DNA of 40,037 nt from Collinsella sp. (GCA_018382295.1 JAGZQF010000027.1:1-40037); one strand, 5' to 3'; positions 1 through 7,920 are shown, counted from the first letter of the stretch. Numbers and translations are program-made. Notes: generated by a model from the sequence alone, not told the origin.

Positions 1-25
1 TATGGCACTTCAACATCATTGTCGC

Positions 26-66
26 AGCCCCGACCCGCGGTCACGAGCGGGGGCTCCTGTCTTTTT
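26..66 (+). terminator. Probable intrinsic terminator of a gene left of the window
   Basis: AGCCCC (26-31) can pair with GGGGCT (50-55), and a CCCGC/GCGGG pairing is an alternative. A short T run (CTTTTT) follows about six bases later. No gene end is visible to its left, so the gene it would terminate lies outside the window. Confidence 0.4.
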
Positions 67-156
67 AGTGCCCTCGGATTGGGTCATAGTGTCTGTCGTG
101 GCCGGGGGAGTGAGTCTTCCATTCTTTTCGCCTCATTGGTCAATCCGCCCCAGGGG

Positions 157-188
157 GCTCGAACCCGAGAGGGAGCGAGCATTTTTTT
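157..188 (+). terminator. GNRA-loop hairpin followed by seven T: terminator or attenuator
   Basis: GCTCG (157-161) pairs with CGAGC (176-180). An inner CCC/GGG pairing closes a GAGA tetraloop, and ATTTTTTT follows directly. It lies about 95 bases upstream of the alpha-glucosidase start, so it either ends an upstream transcript or attenuates this one. I see no clear promoter between it and the gene. Confidence 0.4.
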
Positions 189-282
189 GGAGCGTGGGTG
201 GGGCGTTGTTTGTCGCGAATGTCTGCCTTGGGCGTATCATCGTGGACATCTCGCAAACCTCGTTGCAAGGGAGATATGCCCC

Positions 283-2016
283 ATGGCTACAGAAATAACC
301 TCTTCGCGCTCATGGATGTCCGATGCCGCGATCTATCAGATCTACCCGCGCTCGTTTAAGGATTCGACTGGTTCGGGTCTGGGCGATATCGCGGGCATTA
401 CCCAGCAGATGGACTATCTTGAGCGGCTGGGTATCGAGGCCATCTGGCTGAGCCCGTTTTACCCATCGCCTCTTGTTGATGGCGGCTATGATGTGGCGGA
501 CTACTGCGATGTCGACCCACGTCTCGGCTCGCTTGACGACTTTGATGACATGATCGCTGCGGCTCACGCGCACGGCATCAAGGTCATCGTCGACATCGTG
601 CCCAACCATTCGTCCAACCAGCACCCCTGGTTCAAAGCCGCTCTTGCCGCCGGCCCCGGATCGCCCGAGCGCGCCCGTTATATCTTCTGCGATGGTCGCG
701 GCGAGCACGGCGAGCTGCCTCCCACCAATTGGAATGCCAACTTTGGCGGCCCCGCCTGGACGCGCGTCGCGGACGGTCAGTGGTATCTGCACATGTTTAC
801 GCCCGAGCAGCCGGACTTTGACTGGTCGTGCCCCGAGGTTCATGCGTTCTTTTGCGACGTCCTGGCGTTTTGGAGCGATCGAGGCGTCGATGGCTTTCGC
901 ATTGATGTGGCGCACGGTCTCGCCAAGGATCTCGACCGCGATGACCTCGACCGGTGGCATCTCGCCGAGGGCGATGACATGGTTGAGGACGGCACCCATC
1001 CGCTGTGGGACCGCAACGAGGTCCACGAGATCTATCGCGAGTGGCGCCGCGTGTTCGACCGCTATGATCCGCCACGCAGCGCCGTTGCCGAGGCGTGGGT
1101 GCTGCCCGAGCGCCAGTATCTCTACGCGCGTCCCAGCGAGCTTGGCCAGACATTCAACTTTGAGTTTGCCAAGGCCACTTGGACCTATGATGACATGCAC
1201 GCTGCAATCGAGGAGGGCTTGAAGGCAGCTATAGAATCCGATTCCGCCTCGACCTGGGTGCTCTCCAACCACGACGTGCCGCGCGTGGCGACGCGCTATG
1301 CCCTGCCGCAGATCAAGGCGACGCGCTACCACCAGATTGCGCTCGACTGGCTCTTACGCGACGGGTCGTCTTATGACGAGGACCGTGAACTTGGCGAGCG
1401 CCGCGCGCGGGCGGCCCTTTTGCTCGAGCTGGCGCTTCCGGGCGCGGCATACGTGTATCAGGGTGAGGAGCTCGGCCTTTTTGAGGTGGCTGACATTCCG
1501 TGGGCTGCACTCGAAGATCCCACTGCGACCAATACGCACGGACCGAAGCGCGAGAAGGGGCGAGACGGCTGTCGTGTGCCCCTGCCGTGGGTGGCGGCGG
1601 ACGATCCCGCGCGGGGCGGATCGTTTGGGTTTTCACCGGCGGACGCCGATGCGGCGCCCCATCTGCCGCAGCCTGCATGGTTTTCCGATTACGCTGCCGA
1701 TAGGGAAGAAGCGGACCCGACATCGATGCTTGCGCTCTATCGTGACGCCCTCTGGCTGCGGCGCAAGCTGCGCGGGTGCGCCAACGATTTCGCGTGGCTC
1801 GATCTTGACGGGCGCACCGGCCTTGCGGATGGTGCCGAGGGCGCTGAGGGCGGCGTCATCGCCTATCGCCGCGACAACGGCTGGACGTGTGTGACGAACT
1901 TCGGTGCAGCACCCGTGGAGCTGCCGGCGGGCAGGGTCCTGCTCACCTCATCACCGCTTGCAGACGGCAGGCTCGCGCAGGACAGTTCTGCCTGGATCAT
2001 GCTCGCTGAGTTGTAG
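283..2016 (+). CDS. GH13 alpha-glucosidase / oligo-1,6-glucosidase
   Basis: Cytoplasmic glycoside hydrolase family 13 enzyme of about 577 residues, expected to release glucose from short alpha-glucosides such as maltose or isomaltose; exact linkage preference cannot be read here. The N-terminus has the family opening (AAIYQIYPRSF), followed by VDIVPNHSS, the nucleophile Asp in GFRIDVAHGL, the acid/base Glu in AVAEAWV and the transition-state Asp in LSNHDVPR. There is no signal peptide. The ATG at 283 is chosen because AAGGGAG lies about ten bases upstream and the homologous region begins just after it; the frame is open back to 19 but that part has no family character. A small C-terminal beta domain ends the protein. 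It stands alone, with tRNA genes downstream. Confidence 0.9.
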   Translation: MATEITSSRSWMSDAAIYQIYPRSFKDSTGSGLGDIAGITQQMDYLERLGIEAIWLSPFYPSPLVDGGYDVADYCDVDPRLGSLDDFDDMIAAAHAHGIKVIVDIVPNHSSNQHPWFKAALAAGPGSPERARYIFCDGRGEHGELPPTNWNANFGGPAWTRVADGQWYLHMFTPEQPDFDWSCPEVHAFFCDVLAFWSDRGVDGFRIDVAHGLAKDLDRDDLDRWHLAEGDDMVEDGTHPLWDRNEVHEIYREWRRVFDRYDPPRSAVAEAWVLPERQYLYARPSELGQTFNFEFAKATWTYDDMHAAIEEGLKAAIESDSASTWVLSNHDVPRVATRYALPQIKATRYHQIALDWLLRDGSSYDEDRELGERRARAALLLELALPGAAYVYQGEELGLFEVADIPWAALEDPTATNTHGPKREKGRDGCRVPLPWVAADDPARGGSFGFSPADADAAPHLPQPAWFSDYAADREEADPTSMLALYRDALWLRRKLRGCANDFAWLDLDGRTGLADGAEGAEGGVIAYRRDNGWTCVTNFGAAPVELPAGRVLLTSSPLADGRLAQDSSAWIMLAEL

Positions 2017-2115
2017 GGGCCTCTTGCGGCGAGTTTGCGTTTGCCTGCGCCTTACGTGGTGGCTGATGTCTTTGCGAGGTTCGCGAGGGCGTCGCAAAAC
2101 TTTTCAAAAAAGTTC

Positions 2116-2144
2116 TTGCATAGGATGCGGGTATCACGTAAGAT
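2116..2144 (+). promoter_or_regulatory. Promoter of the tRNA-Gly/tRNA-Val transcript
   Basis: TTGCAT (2116-2121) and TAAGAT (2139-2144) are separated by exactly 17 bases. The predicted start site falls a few bases before the first tRNA nucleotide at 2157, as usual for bacterial tRNA operons. Confidence 0.6.
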
Positions 2145-2156
2145 TAATCCTCGTAA

Positions 2157-2232
2157 GCGGACATGGCTCAGTTGGTAGAGCATAACCTTGCCAAGGTTGG
2201 GGTCGCGGGTTCGAGCCCCGTTGTCCGCTCCA
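2157..2232 (+). tRNA. tRNA-Gly (GCC)
   Basis: Full cloverleaf: acceptor arm GCGGACA/TGTCCGC, D arm with GGCTCAGTTGGTAGAGC, anticodon loop TTGCCAA giving GCC, T arm GCGGG-TTCGAGC-CCCGT, discriminator T and an encoded CCA at 2230-2232. It is followed three bases later by tRNA-Val in the same transcript. Confidence 0.96.
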
Positions 2233-2235
2233 TTT

Positions 2236-2310
2236 GGGCGTTTAGCTCAGGGGGAGAGCGCTTCCCTGACACGGAAGAGGTCAGAAGTTCAAATCTTCTA
2301 ACGCCCACCA
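2236..2310 (+). tRNA. tRNA-Val (GAC)
   Basis: Acceptor arm GGGCGTT/AACGCCC, anticodon stem CTTCC/GGAAG with loop CTGACAC giving GAC, T loop TTCAAAT, discriminator A and an encoded CCA at 2308-2310. It is probably processed from the tRNA-Gly transcript and is followed by a strong terminator. Confidence 0.96.
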
Positions 2311-2318
2311 AATGTTCG

Positions 2319-2357
2319 CAGCTCAGAGGCTATGTGTCCTCTGGGCTGTTTTGTTTT
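2319..2357 (+). terminator. Terminator of the tRNA operon
   Basis: CAGCTCAGAGG (2319-2329) pairs with CCTCTGGGCTG (2338-2348) with one internal mismatch, followed by TTTTGTTTT. Confidence 0.85.
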
Positions 2358-2660
2358 GCCACCAAGCACGCCGCCAAATAAGCCGCCAAATATTGATCCA
2401 AGGTCTGTACGCGATGGTCTTCGCATCCCGTAGAGGTGCCGGCTGATTGCATACGTCCTGACCGAGCGTGACCGCAACATGTTGGTCAAGCGCAATCTTT
2501 TGGATTATTTTGGCGTGAGCGGCTTGGTTTTGGTAGGATTTGTCAGCGGCTTGACTAAGGGGGTTTTATAACTGCCATGCAGGTAGCCGTGTTGGTAACG
2601 TTTTACCGACTCGCCAAGAACCCCTCATTTATAATGCGTCTGCAAAATGACCAATTGCTT
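2358..2660. other. Gap without a convincing gene
   Basis: About 300 bases between the tRNA terminator and the nrdD promoter. A short minus-strand frame (2298-2495) ends in a glycine-rich stretch (GSIFGGLFGGVLGG) that loosely recalls the tail of tyrosine integrases. It has no catalytic motif, so it is at most a relic. A perfect small palindrome, GGTAA-CGTT-TTACC (2594-2607), could be an operator. TATAAT occurs at about 2630-2635 without a good -35 box. Confidence 0.35.
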
Positions 2661-2672
2661 TGACCTGCTGAA

Positions 2673-2722
2673 ACACTATATGTTGTGTTTGACCTAAAAA
2701 AAGAATACAGGATATAGATGCG
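2673..2722 (+). promoter_or_regulatory. NrdR-controlled promoter of nrdD
   Basis: ACACTATATGTTGTGT (2673-2688) fits the NrdR box consensus closely. A promoter follows: TTGACC (2689-2694), 18-base spacer, TATAGA (2713-2718). A second, degenerate box (ACAGGATATAGATGCG, 2707-2722) overlaps the -10. NrdR is known to bind paired boxes over promoters of ribonucleotide reductase genes and to repress them when dATP is plentiful; its use here is inferred from the site. Confidence 0.75.
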
Positions 2723-2945
2723 TCTTTGTCGTATGATAGATGGCGGACAGAGAACGAGGACCTTATTCACCCCATTTGGACACGCCTTTGAGCCGCTTGA
2801 TCGGCCGCGAGGAATGTCCGCATGAGGACTTATGGTTTATCGAGAACACAGATTGCGCGACGGCGCCGCAAGACAGGGGCAAGCCCTGCCGGGCATCGTT
2901 TGGCTCTGAAGCGCAATGAGGCTACGACGCGAAAGAGGCAAGAGG
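2723..2945 (+). promoter_or_regulatory. Long, possibly structured nrdD leader
   Basis: About 220 bases separate the predicted start site from the nrdD ATG. GCGGACA (2743-2749) can pair with TGTCCGC (2815-2821), GCCG (2792-2795) with CGGC (2802-2805), TTGCG (2853-2857) with CGCAA (2867-2871), and CAGGG (2874-2878) with CCCTG (2884-2888). I recognise no known riboswitch class. Confidence 0.35.
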
Positions 2946-5168
2946 ATGAAGATCATCAAGCGCAGCGGCACCGAGGTTGTCTTTGACATCGATAAGATTG
3001 TCAATGCCATCCGCGCCGCTAACTTGGAGGTCGAGGAGAGCTCTCGTCTAACCGACCGCCAGGTGGTTTATGCGGCGCAAAACGTCGCCGAGGCATGCGA
3101 GAACGCGGGCCACACCGTTTCGGTCGAGGAGATCCAGGATTTGGTCGAGGACGAGATCATGCGTCTCGACTGCTACGAGGTTGCCCGCCACTACATCATC
3201 TATCGCTATGTTCAGAGCCTGAAGCGCCAGAAGAACACGACCGATGACAAGATCCTGTCGCTGATCGAGTGCAATAACGAAGAGGTCAAGCAGGAGAACT
3301 CCAACAAGAACCCGACCGTCAACTCCGTTCAGCGCGACTATATGGCTGGCGAGATTTCCAAGGACCTGACCCAGCGCGTGCTGCTGCCTCAGGAGATCGT
3401 GGATGCCCATAATGAGGGTCTGATCCATTTCCACGATTCGGATTACTTTGCCCAGCATATGCACAACTGCGATCTGGTGAACCTGGAGGACATGCTCCAG
3501 AACGGCACTGTTATTTCGGGCACGCTGATTGAGAAGCCGCACAGCTTCTCGACCGCCTGCAATATTGCGACGCAGATTATCGCCCAGGTTGCTTCCTCCC
3601 AGTACGGCGGCCAGTCCATCTCGCTGACCCATCTTGCCCCCTTTGTTGAGGTGAGCCGTCAAAAGATTCGTGGCGAGGTCGCCCGCGAGCTCGAGGAGCT
3701 CGGCGTTTCCGCATCTCCCGAAAAGGTTCGCGAGGTCGTTGAGGATCGCCTGCGTGACGAGATCCGTCGCGGCGTCCAGACGATTCAGTATCAGGTCGTG
3801 ACCCTTATGACCACCAATGGCCAGGCGCCGTTCGTGACGGTCTTTATGTATCTTAACGAGGCCCGTACGCCTCAGGAGAAGCACGACCTTGCCATGATCG
3901 TGGAGGAGACGCTTCGCCAGCGCTACGAGGGCGTTAAGAACGAGGCCGGCGTGTGGATTACCCCGGCATTCCCCAAGCTTATCTATGTACTCGAGGACGA
4001 TAACGTTCACGAGGATTCCCCGTACTTCTACCTGACCCAGCTGGCTGCCAAGTGCACCGCCAAGCGCATGGTGCCCGATTACATCTCCGAGAAGAAGATG
4101 CGCGAGCTCAAGCTGTCTAAGGGCGAGACCGCCGGCAACGGCGATTGCTACACCTGCATGGGTTGCCGCAGTTTCCTGACGCCCGACCGTTCGGGCAACG
4201 GTTTTAACAACGTTGCCAACGCGCTGAACTACGACCCGAACAAGCCCAAGTACTATGGTCGCTTTAACCAGGGCGTTGTGACCATCAACCTGCCTGATGT
4301 CGCACTGAGCTCGCACCAGGATATGGACAAGTTCTGGAAGATCTTCGATGAGCGCCTTGAGCTGTGCCACCGTGCCCTGCTGTGCCGTCATGAGCGCCTG
4401 ATGGGTACACTTTCTGACGCCGCGCCGATTCTTTGGCAATACGGCGCCCTGGCGCGTCTGAAGAAGGGCGAGACGATCGACAAGCTGCTCGTGGGCGGAT
4501 ACTCTACGATCAGCCTGGGCTATGCCGGCCTGTATGAGTGCGTTAAGTACATGACGGGTCACAGCCACACCGAGAAGGAGGGCACGCCGTTTGCCATGGC
4601 CGTCATGCAGCACATGAACGACAAGTGCGCCGAGTGGAAGGCCGAAAGCGATATCGACTTCTCGCTGTACGGCACCCCGCTTGAGTCGACGACCTACAAG
4701 TTTGCCAAGTGCCTGCAGCGCCGTTTTGGCATTATCCCGGGCGTGACGGACAAGGGCTACATTACCAACAGCTATCACGTCCATGTGTCCGAGGAGATCG
4801 ACGCATTCGACAAGCTCAAGTTCGAGGGTATGTTCCAGCAGCTTTCGCCGGGCGGTGCCATCTCCTACGTCGAGGTTCCCAACATGCAGGACAACCTCAA
4901 GGCTGTCATTCGCGTGATGCAGTACATCTACGACAACATCATGTACGCCGAGCTCAACACCAAGAGCGACTACTGCCAGGTGTGCGGCTACGACGGTGAG
5001 ATCAAGATTGTCGAGGACGATGGCAAGCTGGTGTGGGAGTGCCCCAACTGCGGCAACCGCGACCAGGAGAAGATGAATGTCGCTCGTCGTACGTGCGGCT
5101 ACATCGGTACCCAGTTCTGGAACCAGGGTCGAACCGAGGAGATCCGCGACCGCGTGCTGCATCTCTAA
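2946..5168 (+). CDS. nrdD: Anaerobic (class III) ribonucleoside-triphosphate reductase
   Basis: Oxygen-sensitive glycyl-radical enzyme of about 740 residues that reduces ribonucleoside triphosphates for DNA synthesis. Residues 1 to about 95 form an ATP-cone allosteric domain (MKIIKRSGTEVVFDIDKIV). The C-terminus has the structural zinc site (CQVCGYDG and CPNCGN) followed by the glycyl-radical loop RRTCGYIGTQFW, where the Gly after Cys carries the radical. The ATG at 2946 is preferred over the in-frame one at 2916 because GAAAGAGG lies seven bases upstream and family members begin at this point. nrdG lies downstream, separated by two long inverted repeats. The last codons are part of an inverted duplication (5148-5350). 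Confidence 0.96.
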   Translation: MKIIKRSGTEVVFDIDKIVNAIRAANLEVEESSRLTDRQVVYAAQNVAEACENAGHTVSVEEIQDLVEDEIMRLDCYEVARHYIIYRYVQSLKRQKNTTDDKILSLIECNNEEVKQENSNKNPTVNSVQRDYMAGEISKDLTQRVLLPQEIVDAHNEGLIHFHDSDYFAQHMHNCDLVNLEDMLQNGTVISGTLIEKPHSFSTACNIATQIIAQVASSQYGGQSISLTHLAPFVEVSRQKIRGEVARELEELGVSASPEKVREVVEDRLRDEIRRGVQTIQYQVVTLMTTNGQAPFVTVFMYLNEARTPQEKHDLAMIVEETLRQRYEGVKNEAGVWITPAFPKLIYVLEDDNVHEDSPYFYLTQLAAKCTAKRMVPDYISEKKMRELKLSKGETAGNGDCYTCMGCRSFLTPDRSGNGFNNVANALNYDPNKPKYYGRFNQGVVTINLPDVALSSHQDMDKFWKIFDERLELCHRALLCRHERLMGTLSDAAPILWQYGALARLKKGETIDKLLVGGYSTISLGYAGLYECVKYMTGHSHTEKEGTPFAMAVMQHMNDKCAEWKAESDIDFSLYGTPLESTTYKFAKCLQRRFGIIPGVTDKGYITNSYHVHVSEEIDAFDKLKFEGMFQQLSPGGAISYVEVPNMQDNLKAVIRVMQYIYDNIMYAELNTKSDYCQVCGYDGEIKIVEDDGKLVWECPNCGNRDQEKMNVARRTCGYIGTQFWNQGRTEEIRDRVLHL

Positions 5169-5350
5169 TACCGCTCCGGGGCTGAACCGAGAGGGACGCT
5201 TGGGCATTTGCTCGCTATTTCGGACAGTCCTGCGCAAGACGAAGGCCACATTAAGTGGCCTTCTTTGCGTGCGGAACTCATATCGAGCAAAAGCCCAAGC
5301 GGCCCTCTCGGTTCAGCCAAGTTAACGTAGCTGAGATGCAGCGCGCGGTC
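5148..5350. repeat. Long inverted repeat that includes the nrdD 3' end
   Basis: Symmetric about position 5249. The core arms 5180-5214 and 5284-5318 pair over 35 positions with only two mismatches (5196/5302 and 5206/5292). After an unpaired 14-base stretch on each side, the symmetry resumes: the last nrdD codons and stop region (5148-5165) match the reverse complement of 5333-5350 at 17 of 18 positions. The right-hand flank is therefore an inverted copy of the nrdD end. The centre holds a separate terminator-like hairpin. Confidence 0.85.
5241..5266 (+). terminator. Terminator hairpin at the centre of the inverted repeat
   Basis: GAAGGCCAC (5241-5249) pairs perfectly with GTGGCCTTC (5255-5263) around an ATTAA loop, followed by TTT. 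It probably ends part of the nrdD transcription and could work in both directions because the whole region is palindromic. Confidence 0.6.
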
Positions 5351-5496
5351 TGCTCACTCCTCGAAGTTCTTAGCGGAAATAATTTGAGCTGCAGCTGCGA
5401 TTTACTTGCGATGGCGGTTGAGCCGCAACCCAGTTTTTATTGGACCTCGAACCCTATGCTCGATGTTCGCTTCGTTCATTGAGTTACCCTTTGCAT

Positions 5497-5580
5497 GAGG
5501 CCGGGACATATCGTCCCGCCCGCAGTTTCGCAGGCCGAAGGCCGAGAATGTTTGAGGACGGGATGATATGTCCCGGCCTC
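5497..5580. repeat. 22-bp-arm inverted repeat just upstream of nrdG
   Basis: Arms 5497-5518 and 5559-5580 (GAGGCCGGGACATAT.../...ATATGTCCCGGCCTC) pair at 21 of 22 positions around a 40-base loop. The right arm ends two bases before the nrdG ribosome-binding site (GGGAGAG, 5583-5589), so the folded RNA would lie against the start of translation. There is no T run after it, so it does not look like an intrinsic terminator. The gap 5351-5496 holds no gene I can support. Confidence 0.8.
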
Positions 5581-5595
5581 CCGGGAGAGTTACCT

Positions 5596-6177
5596 ATGAA
5601 CTACGCGAACATTAAGTATTTCGACATTGCTGATGGAGAAGGCGTTCGTACTTCTCTGTTTGTGAGCGGGTGCCGTCGTGGGTGCAAGAATTGTTTTAAC
5701 TCTGTCGCGTGGGACTTTGCCGCTGGCGAGCCGTTCGATAGCGCCGTCGAGGACAAAATTATCGAGAGTCTCGATCATCCCTTTATCGATGGTCTGACGA
5801 TTCTGGGTGGCGAGCCTATGGAACCTGAGAATCAAGCGGGGCTTGTCGACTTTATCGAACGCGTGCGTGCGGCCTATCCATCGGGGTCGGGCAAGACCAT
5901 TTGGTGCTTTACCGGCGATGTGCTCGAGGAGCTTATGCCGGGCGGTTGCCACCATACCGAGGTCACGGACCGTATCCTTACCTGCCTCGATATGTTGGTG
6001 GACGGTCCGTTCGTTCAGGATTTGTACGATATCTCGTTGCGCTTCAGAGGCTCGAGCAATCAGCGCGTGATCGATATGAACGCTACGCGCGCCCGTGCTG
6101 AGCGCGAGGGCGTTGCGCTTTGTGATGCGGTTGAACTTTGGCGTGATGATCCGGTCTATTCGACCCATACTATGTAG
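5596..6177 (+). CDS. nrdG: Anaerobic ribonucleotide reductase activating protein (radical SAM)
   Basis: Radical S-adenosylmethionine enzyme of 193 residues that installs the glycyl radical on NrdD. The cluster-binding CxxxCxxC motif is seen in GCRRGCKNCFN (about residues 26-36) and a GGEP motif in ILGGEPM. The ATG at 5596 has GGGAGAG six bases upstream and gives the usual family start (MNYANIKYFDIADGEG). The frame is open further upstream, but only through the hairpin repeat. It works with nrdD upstream. Length is slightly above the usual 150-180 residues because of an extended C-terminus. folE follows after 66 bases. Confidence 0.93.
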   Translation: MNYANIKYFDIADGEGVRTSLFVSGCRRGCKNCFNSVAWDFAAGEPFDSAVEDKIIESLDHPFIDGLTILGGEPMEPENQAGLVDFIERVRAAYPSGSGKTIWCFTGDVLEELMPGGCHHTEVTDRILTCLDMLVDGPFVQDLYDISLRFRGSSNQRVIDMNATRARAEREGVALCDAVELWRDDPVYSTHTM

Positions 6178-6243
6178 CTTGTGGCCGATGCCGGAGGGCG
6201 TGGTATCATAGCGCGAACGCAAAATCGGAAAAGTGAGGCCCAG

Positions 6244-6801
6244 ATGGTCGATCAGGAAAAAGTCGAGGCCGCCATTAAGCTGTTGCTTGAGGGCATAGGC
6301 GAGGACCCAACTCGGGAGGGCCTGCTGGAGACCCCGGCGCGCGTTGCCCGTATGTATGGCGAAATCGCCGGCGGTATGGACCAGAGTGCCGAGGAGCACC
6401 TGTCCAAAACGTTTGCCGTCGCTTCGAACGATTTGGTTATCGAGCGCGACATCACGTTCTACTCGCTGTGCGAACATCATCTGCTGCCGTTTTATGGCAA
6501 GGCTACCATTGGCTATATCCCCAACGGCCGTGTCGCAGGGCTCTCTAAGCTTGCTCGCACGGTTGAGGTTTATGCCCGCCGTCTGCAGCTGCAGGAGCAG
6601 CTGTGTGCGCAGGTTGCCGACGCCCTCATGGATTATCTCGCTCCCCAGGGAGCGATTGTGCTCATGGAAGCTGAGCATATGTGCATGACCATGCGCGGCG
6701 TGCAAAAGCCCGGCACCAAGACCGTGACGCTCGCTCGCCGCGGCGTCTTTGAGACCGACCCCGCGCTCGAAGAGCGTTTCTTTAGGATGCTGGGACGCTA
6801 A
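6244..6801 (+). CDS. folE: GTP cyclohydrolase I
   Basis: Converts GTP to 7,8-dihydroneopterin triphosphate, the first step of tetrahydrofolate synthesis. At 185 residues it has the normal length of the conserved core. The zinc site is visible as SLCEHHLLPFYG (Cys and His) and the second Cys in HMCMTMRGVQ; the GYIPNGRVAGLSKLAR and TVTLARRGVF segments are typical. The ATG at 6244 follows GTGAGG (6233-6238) by five bases; the longer frame from 6181 has no family similarity. It is followed two bases later by an HD-domain gene and then folB, which suggests a folate operon. Confidence 0.94.
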   Translation: MVDQEKVEAAIKLLLEGIGEDPTREGLLETPARVARMYGEIAGGMDQSAEEHLSKTFAVASNDLVIERDITFYSLCEHHLLPFYGKATIGYIPNGRVAGLSKLARTVEVYARRLQLQEQLCAQVADALMDYLAPQGAIVLMEAEHMCMTMRGVQKPGTKTVTLARRGVFETDPALEERFFRMLGR

Positions 6802-6803
6802 CT

Positions 6804-7385
6804 ATGAGAGTCGTCAACGACTTTACATCGAATACTGACGAGGGAACGCCGCGTCGCGGTTTTATGGCTTCGGGCCTGGCGCCTTTTGGCGTCATGCCTC
6901 GTATCGATTACATCTGTGCCAACGGCCTGTTCCGGCGCCACCTGGGCAACATTGCTCAGCTGGAATCGGGGCGCATCTTCTGCCGCCACGGTATCGACCA
7001 TCTGCTCGATGTCGCTCGCATTATGTGGATTAAGAATCTCGAGGAAGATCTCGAGTTTGACCGCGAGGTCATCTACGCCACGGCACTTCTTCACGATATC
7101 GGCAAAGATGAACAGTATGAATCGGGTATATCCCATGATGTTGCAAGCGAACGCGTCGCTGATGCAATTCTCGGCGGCATGCCTGATGACGTGGCGTTTG
7201 AGCCGGCCGATGCCGCAGCCATTAAGACGGCCATTCTGGGCCATCGAAAGCTGCGCGTGAACAGCCAACCGCTTGAGCGTTTGCTCTATGCAGCCGACAA
7301 AGCGTCGCGCGCCTGCTTTGCATGCCCCGCGCGCAATGCTTGCAACTGGAGCGATGATAAAAAGAACCTGTCGATTCGCGTGTAG
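6804..7385 (+). CDS. HD-domain phosphohydrolase in the folate operon
   Basis: Putative metal-dependent phosphohydrolase of 193 residues. The HD-family ligands are visible in order: His in CRHGIDHLLDVAR, the HD pair in ALLHDIGKDE, His in GISHDVASE, His in ILGHRKL and the final Asp in YAADKASR, matching the six-ligand YqeK/YedJ-like arrangement. A small Cys cluster (CFACPARNAC) lies near the C-terminus. The gene starts two bases after folE and precedes folB. That position makes it a candidate for removing phosphate from dihydroneopterin phosphates between FolE and FolB, but this is inference; a nucleotide or house-cleaning phosphatase is equally possible. Confidence 0.8.
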   Translation: MRVVNDFTSNTDEGTPRRGFMASGLAPFGVMPRIDYICANGLFRRHLGNIAQLESGRIFCRHGIDHLLDVARIMWIKNLEEDLEFDREVIYATALLHDIGKDEQYESGISHDVASERVADAILGGMPDDVAFEPADAAAIKTAILGHRKLRVNSQPLERLLYAADKASRACFACPARNACNWSDDKKNLSIRV

Positions 7386-7428
7386 TTAGTTTGCGCGGTC
7401 GGGGTTCTAAACGAAGGAGACGATCGCG

Positions 7429-7914
7429 ATGAGCAACAAGAAACTGCCCGAGAATGCAACCAAGACTGAAGGCGCCGAGCTCGCCCGCCGTGGAAGGGGC
7501 GAAATATCCACCGCAACGGCGGTTCCCCACGTGAGCTATGACGATCTGCGCCATGCCGACCGTATTACTATCGACGGTCTCGAGGTCTTTGCCAACCACG
7601 GCGTGTATCCCGAAGAGAACGCGCTGGGCCAGAAGTTCATCGTGTCCTTGGTGCTCTATGCCGACCTGCGTGCAGCGGGGGAGCACGATAACCTGGACGC
7701 TTCGATTGACTACGGCTCGGTGTGCCACGATGTCGATGGCTATCTGCGCGAGCATACGTTTAAACTCATCGAGGCGGCAGCCGAGGGTGTGGCCCAGATG
7801 CTGCTGCGTCGTTACCCCTTGCTGCTTGGCGTGCGTGTTAAGCTCGATAAGCCTTGGGCGCCCGTCGGTCTTCCCCTGGCAAGCTGCGGCGTCGAGATCG
7901 AGCGCGTGCGCTAA
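7429..7914 (+). CDS. folB: Dihydroneopterin aldolase
   Basis: Cleaves 7,8-dihydroneopterin to 6-hydroxymethyl-dihydropterin and glycolaldehyde in folate synthesis. The FolB core starts at about residue 40 (DRITIDGLEVFANHGVYPEE) and contains SIDYGSVC and FKLIEAAAEGVAQ; the C-terminal VKLDKPWAP includes the expected Lys. The first 38 or so residues are an unusual, probably disordered extension. The ATG at 7429 has GAAGGAG upstream. folP and folK are not in the window. The next gene, on the minus strand, ends only six bases away, with no terminator between them. Confidence 0.88.
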   Translation: MSNKKLPENATKTEGAELARRGRGEISTATAVPHVSYDDLRHADRITIDGLEVFANHGVYPEENALGQKFIVSLVLYADLRAAGEHDNLDASIDYGSVCHDVDGYLREHTFKLIEAAAEGVAQMLLRRYPLLLGVRVKLDKPWAPVGLPLASCGVEIERVR

Positions 7915-7920
7915 CCGGTT

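Noticed and set aside
145..205. tRNA-like stretch on the minus strand (GGGTTCGAGCCCC)
   Set aside because: The T-arm has mismatches, there is no D arm and the length is too short; the hairpin with T run on the plus strand explains it better.
2..298. Open frame at the left edge
   Set aside because: It runs through two terminator-like hairpins and lacks codon or family support.
2723..2945. Cobalamin riboswitch in the nrdD leader
   Set aside because: None of the conserved cobalamin riboswitch boxes is present.
3048..5249. 733-codon open frame antisense to nrdD
   Set aside because: It is a by-product of GC-rich codon use; the Leu/Val/His-rich product has no family features, and nrdD on the other strand is certain.
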